From RECM01 sp047921215 (GTDB lineage: Bacteria; Bacteroidota; Rhodothermia; Balneolales; Cyclonatronaceae), in contig JBLRWO010000002.1 of NCBI GenBank assembly GCA_047921215.1, positions 124,001 through 188,000 of the forward strand: a stretch of 64,000 nt of DNA, read 5' to 3'. Both the position numbers and the translations under genes were made by a program. Below, piece by piece: positions 8,580 through 17,813 of the stretch. The first letter of the stretch is position 1. Every line of letters begins with the position of its first letter. The notes under the pieces are model-generated. The model had not been told where the DNA came from. It made no database searches and saw only the letters and a program-made list of their open reading frames with translations.

Positions 8580-8604
8580 AAAAAGGGACGGCTTTCACCG
8601 TCCC
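8578..8604 (-). terminator. Intrinsic terminator for the minus-strand macroglobulin gene
   Basis: A perfect 7-bp stem GGGACGG (8585-8591)/CCGTCCC (8598-8604) with a 6-nt loop is followed, on the minus strand, by seven Us (A-run 8578-8584). It lies about 125 bp beyond the stop of the alpha-2-macroglobulin gene and overlaps the stop codon of the convergent DUF3800 gene. Confidence 0.75.
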
Positions 8605-8730
8605 GGGGGAATCCTACTAACGGGACTGGCCCGGTTTCAGATTCAATTTCAATATATATAAATAACTACACAACTTAAACGATTTAAGTGCTTATTTATT
8701 TTTGTGAATGTATTCTATACACTACTACCC

Positions 8731-11700
8731 TCACTCCACTCCCGTCACCTCCACCCATTTTCCGCCCGTTCTGGCATACACGCTCTCGTCGTACATCGCG
8801 TAGGCCGAGACCGACGGTAGATAGTACCGGCCGGCGTAGCTCGTGTTCACCAGCACCCGGAAGATCTTCGTTTCGTTCGGGGCCAGGCCGAAGTAGGTGA
8901 GCACCCGGTCGTCGCGGATGTCCTGATACTGGGGCGTTGATGTGACCTCACGGAAAGCGACCGCGTCCATACGGGTGTTGTGGATCTCCCAGCCCGAGGG
9001 CAGGATCTGCGTGAGGGCCATCTCGGAATAGCGGCCGCGCAGGCCGGGATTGGTCACGCGCGTCTCGATCACCATGTCGGCGCCCTGCTGCATCACCGCG
9101 GGATCCACCTCTTCGCCGTTCAGGTTCAGGTAGCGCACCTGCAGTCGCAGGGCATTGGATGAGGGCTCCGATTCGCCCTCCAGCGGTGTACCGCTCACGA
9201 TCAGTCTCCCGTACACGGCCCCGGTGCCTTTATTGTTCACGGTTAGCCCGTTTCCTGACACCGGATCCAGCGGTATTCCGGTGAGCGGCAGTGAGGTCGA
9301 GGCCGTTCCCTCCTCGCCGCCGTAGCGGAAATCCGCCTCCATCCTCGCCGACACCGGCACGCCCTCCAGATATCTTGCCACGGCGATCAGGCTGAAGGCC
9401 GTCTCCTGGGTGCTCAGCCAGTCGCGCGATCCCAGTTGCTGCGATACCGTCTGCATCAGGTCTACGGCATCGGTGCGGCGGTCCATGAGGCTGAGGGCTT
9501 CGAGGATGAGGGCCTGGTCGCGAAGCGCCGATCCGAACGTATAACCCCACTCGCGATAGGTTTCGACGGTGCGGGATGTGCCGGATGCCACGCGTGAAGC
9601 CGCATCGGGCTGCCCGGCCAGCTGATAGGCCGCCGCAAGCCTCCACCGCGCGGCCGCCGGCATCTGCTGATGCTCACGCAGCCTGTTCATGGCCCCGAGT
9701 TCGGGTGTCCCGGCCAGGGCCAGCACATAGAGGCTGTAAGCCTGGATGAGGGCGTCGTTGCGCTCGGGACCCGGCCGCCAGCCCAGGGCCTTCGACCGGA
9801 TCTCCCGGCTCAGGCCACCCACCAGCCCGTCGGGCACACTGTAGCCCTTCCGGCCCGCCTCCACCAGAAAGTGCAGGGCGTATATATTGCTCCAGTTGTT
9901 GATCTCCGCCCGGCCAGGCCAGTAGGCCAGTCCGCCACCCGGCGTCTGGAACGGACGGATGCGCGTGATGGCATCGCGCACGTTTTTCTCAACATTGCGC
10001 GCCTGCGTCTCGCTCAGTTCGTTGAAGTGAGACAAATAAAGCTGTGGAAATGCCGATGACACGATCTGCTCCAGGCATCCGTGCGGATAGTTGATGAGGC
10101 TGCCCAGACGGCGCTCCAGGTCGATGGGCACGATGGTGCTCAGTTCAAGCGTCACCCGGTTGGTGCCGTCGATGCCGGGCAGGTCGGGCGTTACTTCCCA
10201 GGAATCTCCCGGGTTGATGAGGGTCTGGTACACCCGCATTACCGGGGGATTCGGATTGCGCACCTCGATCTCAATGCGGTCAGACGCATGCTCACTACCC
10301 AGCGAAGCCTCCGTGGTCACATCGGCGCGGCCGGTACGGCCGGGCACACTCAGCATGAACCGGGTCGTGCGCTGGTCATTGGCGTTCATGGCCACAGTTT
10401 GCCGGGCGGCACCCTCAACGGAAACATTTCCATCCGTTTTCACATCCACCAGCACGTTTCCGCTCACATTCTGACCTGTAAACAGGCTTACAGGCAGCTG
10501 CACCTGCTCACCCGGGCCGAGCACACTCGGCAGGGTGGCGAGGGCCATCAGCGACTGCCGCACGGGGATGTTGCCGGAGGCGTTTCCATAGGCACCATCC
10601 TGCCCGGCCACCACCATCACCCTCACCGAGCCAATGTAATTGGGGATGTCGATTTCGTGGGACGCTTCCCGGCCGGCTGGCAGATGGTACGGACCGAGAA
10701 AACGCACAACGGGTTTGAAACGGGTAATTTCGGGCTCCCGGGCGGCTGCTTCCGCCTCCTGGTCACCGCCGATGGCCAGAATCCGGCTCAGGCTTCCGGT
10801 CCAGGGGCCGGCAACCAGGTCGAACATGTCCCAGGTTTTCACGCCCAGCGCCTCCCGCGCATAAAAATGGCTGTGCGGATCGGGCGTCCTGAAGTTGGTG
10901 AGGCTGAGAAGGCCCTCATCCACCACGGCCACGGTGTAGGTCATCGCCCGGCCCTGGTTTTCGCGGACCTTCAGGGTGAAGCTCTGCTCGGGCTTCACCT
11001 CATCGGGCAGGGTGAGCACCGGATTCAGGCGCGTCTGCGGATCATCCACCATCACCGGCACCACGCCATACAATCGTACAGGCAGGTCATTAATCTGCTG
11101 CCCGTGCGGCTGCACCAGCATCACATGGGCGTAGATGTTCGGGCTCATCGACCGGTCGGTGGGGATGTCGACCGAGGTTTCGCCCTGGCCGGCATCCACC
11201 CAGAATGTGCGCAGGATGCGCGAACCCGACTCCAGGCTCACCAGGGCCCGGCTGCCCTCGGCTGAGGGAAAGGTGATCCGTGCACGCTCACCGCTGCTGT
11301 AGCGCTCTTTGTCGGTGGAGAGGGCAAGCCTGGCAGGTCCATCGTCGGTGACACCCTCCTGCCACGAGTAAGCCACATAGGCCATGTCGGATGCCGAGTG
11401 ACCGCTCTGCGGATCCTCAACGCGGATCAGGATGCGTCCGTAAATGTCGCCGATAGTGAACGCCGCAGTGCCCTTCCCGTCGCGGCCGGTATTCACGGTC
11501 ATGCTGGCCATGGGCTCAAGGTTGCTGGTCGAAATGTAGAGGCCTGATCCGTCGCCGGGCTCCTGCCACCACCATCGCCAGCCCAGTTCGTAGATGGTGA
11601 CGCGCAGCCCCTGACGCGCAGCCGGGTTGCCGTCGGCATCCACCGTGACGATCTCGAGCGTGTGTTCTTCATTCTGTTTGAGGCCCCCTGACATCCGGTT

Positions 11701-14232
11701 GGATTCGGGAAGTTTCAATCCTGTATAGTGCGTGTAGGGATAGTAGACAAACTGATCCCGGTAGGTGCTGAAGTTGCCCGATCGCTCAAAAACCCGCAAC
11801 GACAATTGCCCGCTGAGCCGGCCCGGGGCCTCGGCAAATCGTGGTATCGTATACCGGAATGTCGTTGCTCCCTGCGCGTCGAGCTGAGCTTCAACGATTT
11901 GTCGTGTTTCGGCAGAGTACGATCGGGTGGCGTCATCGAACACAAAACCGGGATATTTTTCAAATTTGCTGACTGATCGGTTTAATGTCAACGATATATC
12001 GGTGTTCAGATTGGAGGCCGGCGCCCCGTGCAGCCAGGTCGACCGGATGGTTCCGGCAAGGTCGCGGTTGCCGCCTTTCAGCACCTCCTGATCCAGATCG
12101 AGCTGTATGTCGAGCCGGTTCGGGCGGATGGTCTCAATGCGCAGACTCCGGCTGAAACGCGCCCCGCCCACCTGTGCGTTCACCGACCAGGACCCGGTTG
12201 GTGCCGCCGCGTCGGTCTTCGTGCGGAAGTTGTAGAACCCGTTGAGCCCGGTGGTAACGGTCCGCTTCTCCATCACCTGACCTTCGGGATTGCGCAGCTC
12301 GAAAATGACCGGATGACCTTCTGGAAAGTGCCCGCCCTCATCCCCGATGATGAGCGAAACAAAAAGGGAGTCGCCCGGGCGCCACACCCCACGCTCGCCA
12401 TAGAGGAAACCCTTCAGCCCCTCCTGCACATTTGACCCGGCCACATCAAAGGTGCTCAGCGAAAGGGCCCGTCCGCTTTCCAGCCTCAGATATCCCTTGC
12501 TGTCGCCGTCGGTGGCGATCAGCAGTGAGGCCTCTTCGGGCAGATCAACACTGGCCCGACCGTTCCGGCCTGTCGTCGCATCCAAAATTTTGCTGCGCTG
12601 GAAGTTGTAGAACTGAAGTTCCACGCCCGGCCGCGCCTGCGTGGTGTTCAGGTCGGTCACGAAAACCTCCATATATCCGGTATCGGCCGCCTTGGCGATG
12701 ATCCCCAGGTCGGAGGCAAGCAGGTTGCGCGACACCCATTTGTCGCGGGTATAGTAGGAGTTGCTGCACGGGTTTTCACGCTCCGTCCAGTTATAGTCGG
12801 AGGGCCACCAGTAGCCGGATGTGCGCTCCCACCAGGCGGCCTCCTCATCGGCATCGAGCAGCCAGTGGGATGCGTCGAGGTCGGCAAAACTGCCGGGCAG
12901 GGTTTCACCGGGGCAGGCGATGGCACGGTGGTGAGGACGGAACCCGATATTCACACGGTAGAGCGCGCCCGGTTCCGGCTGCATCAACCGGGAAAGATCG
13001 AGGGCGAACGTAGTCCGCTTTTCCGGATCGAACGTGCCCAGAGTGGCCAGTGGTAGGGTTTTGCCGAACACGGAGACGCCCACCCGGTTCAGCTCGCGGT
13101 CGCCGGCAAGATCGTTCACCTGCAGGAACTGCGGAATGTTCTCTTCGAACACACGCTCAACCCGAACATCCACAGCACCGAGACCGGTTGCCTCGAACGG
13201 AATGAGCATGCGCTCGGAGGCGGGCAGAATCACGCCCCGGCCCGCGAGTCGAACAGCCGGCATCACCCGCTTCAGCCGGAGTTGCTCTTCATAGGCCTTG
13301 TCCAGCGTGGCGCCCGATGCGTTCCGGATGCTGCTGTCGAGGCTCAGTGTGTACATCTCCTCGTCGCCGGGGGTGTAGAATACACGCATCCGGTTGCCCT
13401 GTACCAGGATGTTCAGGTCGTCGGATGTCCCGACGCGCACCAGCCCGCGCAAATTCTGGCGCGCATCGAGCAAATCGGAATAGGTGAGTTCGATATGGGG
13501 ATTTTCATCATAAATCACGCGGGTACTCATCAGTGTGAACCGATCAGTTGCCGGGATTTCCGTCTCCCGCACCCCGCTGGTTGCGGCCCCGATGGGCGAG
13601 CCGTTCCAGCGCATCCGCAGCATGGCATCGGCTGATCCCCGACCGATGCCGGCCACCTCAAACGGATGCTGCCTGCGGTCGGCACTCTCGGGCCAGAGCA
13701 CCGGCAGTTCGCGTCCGTCGACCTCGGCCCGCAGTACCCGTTTCACATCAGCCAAACCGGCCACATCCGCCGTAAGCACTACCCCGCGGATAAAATAATC
13801 GCCCTCATCGGTCAGGCTCACGGCATCCACACGCACATCCAGGTCCTGGTGGATGGTGTCGAATCCGAACCGGATCATTCCGTACTCATCCGGCACATCA
13901 GCCACATCCCCCAGCGCAAAGGCCACCATGTAGCAGGTGCCGCTTTTCATCGGGGATGACGGCCGGAATACGACCGTCCGGTCATCCTCCCAGGTTACAT
14001 CCCCCCGTACCGATGGTTCAAGACTGAAAAGGCGTCCGGTTTCCGGCTTCGCGGCCGCATCGGATGTCAGCCTTACCCTGATAGCTTCATGGCTGCCCAC
14101 CATCCCTGCCGTATGTGAGGCAATGTAGGCAGGTGGAACCGGAGCGGGTGTGCCGGACTGCTCAGACCGGGAGCATGCGCTTATTGTCAGTATGGCGAAC
14201 AGAAAAAAAATTGTGGCTTTCATAACGGACAA
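8731..14232 (-). CDS. Alpha-2-macroglobulin family lipoprotein
   Basis: The 1833-residue product begins with a lipoprotein signal peptide: LTISAC with Cys20, or Cys17 if translation starts at the second Met. The thioester motif C-L-E-Q lies at residues 1386-1389 inside the conserved YPHGCLEQ block. It is the covalent trap of protease-inhibiting alpha-2-macroglobulins. Preceding beta-sandwich (MG-like) regions include SNVQEGLKGFLYGERGVWRPGDS, a block typical of the bacterial YfhM-type family, and the C-terminal part has the helical toroid domain. In other bacteria such proteins sit in the periplasm and are thought to trap invading proteases, often beside penicillin-binding protein 1C. No pbpC is present here. 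The usual length is about 1600-1900 residues, so it is full length. The first Met is uncertain (Met1 or Met4). Confidence 0.9.
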   Translation of the reverse strand: MSVMKATIFFLFAILTISACSRSEQSGTPAPVPPAYIASHTAGMVGSHEAIRVRLTSDAAAKPETGRLFSLEPSVRGDVTWEDDRTVVFRPSSPMKSGTCYMVAFALGDVADVPDEYGMIRFGFDTIHQDLDVRVDAVSLTDEGDYFIRGVVLTADVAGLADVKRVLRAEVDGRELPVLWPESADRRQHPFEVAGIGRGSADAMLRMRWNGSPIGAATSGVRETEIPATDRFTLMSTRVIYDENPHIELTYSDLLDARQNLRGLVRVGTSDDLNILVQGNRMRVFYTPGDEEMYTLSLDSSIRNASGATLDKAYEEQLRLKRVMPAVRLAGRGVILPASERMLIPFEATGLGAVDVRVERVFEENIPQFLQVNDLAGDRELNRVGVSVFGKTLPLATLGTFDPEKRTTFALDLSRLMQPEPGALYRVNIGFRPHHRAIACPGETLPGSFADLDASHWLLDADEEAAWWERTSGYWWPSDYNWTERENPCSNSYYTRDKWVSRNLLASDLGIIAKAADTGYMEVFVTDLNTTQARPGVELQFYNFQRSKILDATTGRNGRASVDLPEEASLLIATDGDSKGYLRLESGRALSLSTFDVAGSNVQEGLKGFLYGERGVWRPGDSLFVSLIIGDEGGHFPEGHPVIFELRNPEGQVMEKRTVTTGLNGFYNFRTKTDAAAPTGSWSVNAQVGGARFSRSLRIETIRPNRLDIQLDLDQEVLKGGNRDLAGTIRSTWLHGAPASNLNTDISLTLNRSVSKFEKYPGFVFDDATRSYSAETRQIVEAQLDAQGATTFRYTIPRFAEAPGRLSGQLSLRVFERSGNFSTYRDQFVYYPYTHYTGLKLPESNRMSGGLKQNEEHTLEIVTVDADGNPAARQGLRVTIYELGWRWWWQEPGDGSGLYISTSNLEPMASMTVNTGRDGKGTAAFTIGDIYGRILIRVEDPQSGHSASDMAYVAYSWQEGVTDDGPARLALSTDKERYSSGERARITFPSAEGSRALVSLESGSRILRTFWVDAGQGETSVDIPTDRSMSPNIYAHVMLVQPHGQQINDLPVRLYGVVPVMVDDPQTRLNPVLTLPDEVKPEQSFTLKVRENQGRAMTYTVAVVDEGLLSLTNFRTPDPHSHFYAREALGVKTWDMFDLVAGPWTGSLSRILAIGGDQEAEAAAREPEITRFKPVVRFLGPYHLPAGREASHEIDIPNYIGSVRVMVVAGQDGAYGNASGNIPVRQSLMALATLPSVLGPGEQVQLPVSLFTGQNVSGNVLVDVKTDGNVSVEGAARQTVAMNANDQRTTRFMLSVPGRTGRADVTTEASLGSEHASDRIEIEVRNPNPPVMRVYQTLINPGDSWEVTPDLPGIDGTNRVTLELSTIVPIDLERRLGSLINYPHGCLEQIVSSAFPQLYLSHFNELSETQARNVEKNVRDAITRIRPFQTPGGGLAYWPGRAEINNWSNIYALHFLVEAGRKGYSVPDGLVGGLSREIRSKALGWRPGPERNDALIQAYSLYVLALAGTPELGAMNRLREHQQMPAAARWRLAAAYQLAGQPDAASRVASGTSRTVETYREWGYTFGSALRDQALILEALSLMDRRTDAVDLMQTVSQQLGSRDWLSTQETAFSLIAVARYLEGVPVSARMEADFRYGGEEGTASTSLPLTGIPLDPVSGNGLTVNNKGTGAVYGRLIVSGTPLEGESEPSSNALRLQVRYLNLNGEEVDPAVMQQGADMVIETRVTNPGLRGRYSEMALTQILPSGWEIHNTRMDAVAFREVTSTPQYQDIRDDRVLTYFGLAPNETKIFRVLVNTSYAGRYYLPSVSAYAMYDESVYARTGGKWVEVTGVE

Positions 14233-14623
14233 ATGATTAGGAATTCGGGACCGGGTTTAACGCTGGACACTCATCATAAGGTTAATGATTTTGACACACT
14301 TTTCTGAACACTCTCTATCCTCCCGGTGAACAACTCACTTGTTACAGCCATGGCATCCCCGCCTTCCGCACCGGACACACTCCCGCAAGATTCCAGCTGC
14401 ACCATAGCTGATCTCTCACCATAACCTGGCCACAGTCCTGCAGTGTCATCCCTGCTTTCTCACCATATCATCGCCACAGACCCGCTGCACCATCGTTGAT
14501 CTCATACTATATCATCGCTACAGACCTGCTGCACTTCTGCCACATCCTGAACTGACACCACGGTACAGTCGGCACGAACATTTTTATTCAGGAGGTTTTC
14601 AGGAGGTGATTATCAGATGATCA
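14233..14623. other. Intergenic region with degenerate repeats
   Basis: This 391-bp segment contains no supported gene. It should carry the promoter of the macroglobulin gene and the 3' end of the DUF1080 transcript. The centre is occupied by the degenerate roughly 44-bp repeats listed separately. Confidence 0.5.
14396..14537. repeat. Degenerate tandem repeat, about 44 bp period
   Basis: CTGCA-initiated units begin at 14396, 14438, 14485 and 14529. They share a TCACCATA or ATACTATA core followed by a CCACAG or CTACAG segment (for example TCACCATATCATCGCCACAG). Spacings of 42, 47 and 44 bp and many mismatches make it a decaying minisatellite rather than a CRISPR array. No function is apparent. 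Confidence 0.55.
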
Positions 14624-15379
14624 TCAAAGCCTGCGGATGCGGATATTCCTGAATTTCACGACATCCCCGTGGTCCTGAAGACCGATATGCCCCCGCTGCA
14701 GCGCACCGAATTCGTTATGGCACCTGAATTTGCTGTTCCGCAGTATTTCGTACCATTCCGGGGTCCGGCGCTCGAACTCGAGTACTTTTTCCCCGTTCAT
14801 CCAGTGCTCCACCCGGCTGCCATCCGAAATGATCCGTACCTCGTTCCATTCGCCGAAAGGCCTTGTGTTCTGGGGAACGGCCGGTAACAGATCGTATAGT
14901 GATCCCGCTTTCCGGTTGCCATCCACCCCCTGAATGGCATCGGGATGATTCTCGTTGTCGAGTATCTGCATTTCCAGGCCCGACCAGTAGATCGCCTGGG
15001 TCGGTTGTTCAAGCACGTGATAGAAAATGCCACTGTTGCCGCCTTCATCTATCATCCATTCCAGCTGCAGCTCAAAATCCTGATAGGTATCGCGGGTGAT
15101 GATATCACGACCCGATGTCCAGTCCGGATCGGTTTCTGGCCTGAATACGAGCAGGCCATCCTCGATCTGCCATCCGCGGTCGGGAAAGGTTTCGCCATTG
15201 TACTGGCGCCACTGGCTGGTGTCGGTACCGTCGAAAAGGGTGATCCAGTTACCATTATCATTACCGCTGTTCGTAGCGTCGGAATTGGCGGTTCTTGCAG
15301 TATTGTCGGAATTGCCCGGTTGGGTGCATGCAGATACGGACATGGCAAGAATTAGGATTAAAATCGATCGATGTGTCAT
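14624..15379 (-). CDS. DUF1080 lipoprotein (3-keto-disaccharide hydrolase-like)
   Basis: From the ATG at 15379 the product has 251 residues, with a signal peptide MTHRSILILILAMSVSAC ending in lipobox VSAC. The rest fits PF06439/DUF1080, a concanavalin-like jelly roll: NWITLFDGTDTSQWRQYNG, GWQIEDGLLVF, IITRDTYQDFELQLEW, GGNSGIFYHV, and the C-terminal GHIGLQDHGDVVKFRNIRIR. Members have been shown to cleave 3-keto-glycosides or to act next to glycoside-3-oxidising enzymes, which fits the GMC dehydrogenase, isomerases and oxidoreductase around it. An upstream start at 15409 would add ten residues encoded by a tandem repeat, so I prefer the ATG at 15379. It probably acts in the periplasm or outer membrane. 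Confidence 0.8.
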   Translation of the reverse strand: MTHRSILILILAMSVSACTQPGNSDNTARTANSDATNSGNDNGNWITLFDGTDTSQWRQYNGETFPDRGWQIEDGLLVFRPETDPDWTSGRDIITRDTYQDFELQLEWMIDEGGNSGIFYHVLEQPTQAIYWSGLEMQILDNENHPDAIQGVDGNRKAGSLYDLLPAVPQNTRPFGEWNEVRIISDGSRVEHWMNGEKVLEFERRTPEWYEILRNSKFRCHNEFGALQRGHIGLQDHGDVVKFRNIRIRRL

Positions 15380-15481
15380 GATTCGTCTTGTAATGATTTG
15401 TTCTGACATGATTTATGTTATCATGAATTGTCTTGACATTATATGTGGTGTCATATATGTGGCTTCATGATAGGAGGTGTT
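15363..15481. repeat. 15-bp degenerate minisatellite
   Basis: About eight head-to-tail units of 15 bp (one of 14) run from 15363 to 15481. They typically begin ATGATT or a close variant and end in GAC, GTC or ATC, for example ATGATTTGTTCTGAC at 15393 and ATGAATTGTCTTGAC at 15423. The array fills the gap between the DUF1080 and isomerase genes and runs into the first codons of DUF1080. Being a multiple of three, copy-number changes would keep a minus-strand frame open and alter only spacing or an N-terminal extension. Confidence 0.65.
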
Positions 15482-16538
15482 ATGATATGCCCAGTATGTT
15501 TCGCAAAAGTTTTTTATCCGGCGCCTGGCCGGCAAAATCGTCGAACGCTTTTTCGGTAACGGTAATCATGTGTTCTGCGATGAAGGGTGCCCCTTCCGCG
15601 GCCCCCTGTTCGGGATGCTTGATGCAGCACTCCCACTCCAGCACCGCCCAGCCGTCGTAACCATATTGCGCCAGTTTGCTGAAAATGCCCTGGAAATCGA
15701 CCTGGCCGTCGCCCGGTGAGCGGAACCGTCCCGGCCGGTCGATCCAGCCCTGGTACCCGCCGTAGACGCCGCTGCGGCCGGTGGGATTGAATTCGGCGTC
15801 CTTCACATGAAACATCCTGATGCGCTCGTGATAGATGTCGATGAACTGCAGGTAGTCGAGCTGCTGCAGCAGAAAATGGCTTGGGTCGTACAAAATACAC
15901 GCCCGCTTGTGATTGCCGGCCGCTTCCAGGAAGCGTTCAAAAGTGATGCCGTCGTGCAGGTCTTCGCCGGGATGTATCTCGTAGCACACATCCACCCCCA
16001 GCCGGTCGAATTCGTCGAGGATGGGCAGCCAGCGCCGGGCCAGCTCGCCGAAGCCCTCCTCAACCAGCCCGGCAGGTCGCTGCGGCCAGGGATAGACCGT
16101 ATGCCACATCAGTGCACCGGAGAAGGTCGCATGGGCACTGAGCCCAAGGTTGCGGCTTGCTTTGGCAGCCAGCATCAGCTGGTTCACCGCCCATTCGGTG
16201 CGGGCTTTTGGGTTTCCCCGCACATTTTCAGGCGCAAACGCGTCGAACAAGTGATCGTATGCCGGATTTACCGCTACCAGCTGGCCCTGCAGATGCGTTG
16301 AAAGCTCCGATATGGTGAGTCCGCAGGCTTCGATTTTTGCCTTGTACGCCGCGGCAAAAGCCGGATCGGTCGCCACCTTTTCGAGATCGATGAGCCGGGT
16401 GTCCCAGGTCGGTATCTGCACGCCGCTGTACCCGAGCTCCGCCGCCCAGCAGCAGATGGATTCGATTGTATTGAAGGGTTCCTCGTCGCCGGCGAACTGG
16501 GCGAGAAAAATGGCCGGTCCTTTCAGTGATTTCATCAT
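15480..16538 (-). CDS. Sugar phosphate isomerase/epimerase-family TIM barrel
   Basis: The 352-residue product lacks a signal peptide and fits the AP-endonuclease-2/xylose-isomerase-like TIM barrel (PF01261). Visible barrel strands and metal-binding residues include ELSTHLQGQ, DVCYEIHPGEDLHDG (Glu and His), ACILYDPSHF (Asp), RMFHVKDAEF (His/Asp) and WAVLEWECC (Glu). It is 4 bp downstream of the Gfo/Idh/MocA gene in the same orientation, forming a two-gene operon, and shares the locus with DUF1080 and GMC genes. It may epimerise, isomerise or cleave a keto sugar. The exact substrate is not readable from the sequence. Confidence 0.85.
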   Translation of the reverse strand: MMKSLKGPAIFLAQFAGDEEPFNTIESICCWAAELGYSGVQIPTWDTRLIDLEKVATDPAFAAAYKAKIEACGLTISELSTHLQGQLVAVNPAYDHLFDAFAPENVRGNPKARTEWAVNQLMLAAKASRNLGLSAHATFSGALMWHTVYPWPQRPAGLVEEGFGELARRWLPILDEFDRLGVDVCYEIHPGEDLHDGITFERFLEAAGNHKRACILYDPSHFLLQQLDYLQFIDIYHERIRMFHVKDAEFNPTGRSGVYGGYQGWIDRPGRFRSPGDGQVDFQGIFSKLAQYGYDGWAVLEWECCIKHPEQGAAEGAPFIAEHMITVTEKAFDDFAGQAPDKKLLRNILGIS

Positions 16539-16542
16539 AATG

Positions 16543-17694
16543 CTATATACTCAAATTAGTCCATTTTTGATCGGATGCGGATGAAGCGATCATGGTTTCG
16601 ATGAAAGCCATTCCACGTACGCCTTCATCAACGGTGGGAAAATCATAACCGGCGGCCGATTGGTACCGGCCGGAGCCGTGGTCGTTTACTGCCCTGGCAA
16701 AGGCCGTGTAGATATTAGCGAACGCTTCGGTGTAACCTTCAGGATGTCCCGCCGGCAGACGGGTCACGTTCGAGGCTGCATCCGACAGGTAGCCCGATCC
16801 CGCCCGGTACACATGCACCGGTCCGTCGGCGGGTTTGACCAACAGTGTGTTGGGATCGGCGTGCGACCATTCCAGCCCGCCCTTATCGCCGTATATGCGC
16901 AGTTTCAGGTTATTCTCCTCGCCCGCGGCGATCTGGGTGGCCACCAGCACACCCGATACCCCTTCTTCGAACCGGAGCAGCGCTGCGGCATCATCGTCGA
17001 GCAGACGGCCTACTACCATCGTATTCAGCTGGGCGCAGACGTGGGTAATCTTTAGCCCGCTCACATATTCGGCCAGATGGGCCGCGTGGGTGCCGATATC
17101 GCCCACCGAACCGCCCGCGCCCGAGCGAGCCGGGTCGGTACGCCAGGACGCCTGCTTCTGCCCGTCCTTTTCCAGGAAACCGGTAAGCCATCCCTGAGGG
17201 TATTCAACGAAAATCTTGCGCAGGGTGCCTATTTTTCCCGACGAAACCAGGTGCCGGGCCTCTTTCACCATGGGATAGCCGGCATAGGTATGAGTGAGCG
17301 CGAACACGAGTCCGGACCGCTCAACGACCGCTTTCATCTTCCGGGCCTCATCCAGAGAAAAGGCCATCGGTTTGTCGAGGATCACATGGAAACCGTTTTC
17401 AAGGGCCGTGATGGCCGGACCGGCGTGAAGATGGTTGGGGGTTACAATGGCCACGGCCTGCATCCTGTTGCCATCATCCAGCGCTGCTTCACGGATCATC
17501 ATCTCGTTGTAGGTGCCGTACACCCGGCCGGGATCGAGCTGATGCTCCCTGCCGGTCTGCTTCGATTTTTCCGGATCGCTGCTGAATGAGCCGCACACAA
17601 GGTCGAACATGCCGTCGAGCGCGGCGGCCTTCCTGTGCACGGCACCGATAAACGACCCCGGTCCGCCCCCGATCATTCCCAGTCTTATTTTCAT
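16543..17694 (-). CDS. Gfo/Idh/MocA family NAD(P)-dependent oxidoreductase
   Basis: The 383-residue product starts MKIRLGMIGGGPGSFIGAVH, a Rossmann nucleotide-binding loop with GGGPGS. It continues with VAIVTPNHLHAGPA, the conserved (E/D)KP motif ILDKPMAFSLDEA that carries the catalytic Lys, and GGSVGDIGTHAAHLAEY with the typical D-x-x-x-H active-site pair. Such enzymes oxidise or reduce sugars at secondary alcohols, including C3 of glycosides. It is first in an operon with the TIM-barrel gene (gap 4 bp) and divergent from the MFS transporter. A LacI-type palindrome lies in the shared upstream region. Confidence 0.9.
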   Translation of the reverse strand: MKIRLGMIGGGPGSFIGAVHRKAAALDGMFDLVCGSFSSDPEKSKQTGREHQLDPGRVYGTYNEMMIREAALDDGNRMQAVAIVTPNHLHAGPAITALENGFHVILDKPMAFSLDEARKMKAVVERSGLVFALTHTYAGYPMVKEARHLVSSGKIGTLRKIFVEYPQGWLTGFLEKDGQKQASWRTDPARSGAGGSVGDIGTHAAHLAEYVSGLKITHVCAQLNTMVVGRLLDDDAAALLRFEEGVSGVLVATQIAAGEENNLKLRIYGDKGGLEWSHADPNTLLVKPADGPVHVYRAGSGYLSDAASNVTRLPAGHPEGYTEAFANIYTAFARAVNDHGSGRYQSAAGYDFPTVDEGVRGMAFIETMIASSASDQKWTNLSI

Positions 17695-17738
17695 AGGCTT
17701 TTCCCAGTAGAATTTGCCTTCAAGTTATAAATATTTTC

Positions 17739-17752
17739 TAAAAGCGCTTTTA
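17739..17752. promoter_or_regulatory. Perfect LacI/GalR-type operator
   Basis: TAAAAGCGCTTTTA is a perfect 14-bp palindrome with the central CG typical of LacI-family operators. It lies 45 bp upstream of the oxidoreductase start (17694) and 62 bp upstream of the MFS transporter start (17814), so one dimer could control both divergent operons. No LacI-family gene is present in the window. Confidence 0.65.
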
Positions 17753-17813
17753 TTTGATATAATCAGAATATAACCAACCGATCGACTAAAGCTTACTCCA
17801 GATCCCATCCTGT

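Noticed and set aside
10081..11265. 394-residue open frame on the plus strand, opposite the macroglobulin gene
   Set aside because: It is His/Arg/Gly-rich with no family features and is fully antisense to a long gene with clear domains, so it is a codon-bias shadow.
14396..14537. Possible CRISPR-like repeats
   Set aside because: Units are uneven and degenerate with no conserved repeat/spacer pattern; better explained as a decayed minisatellite.
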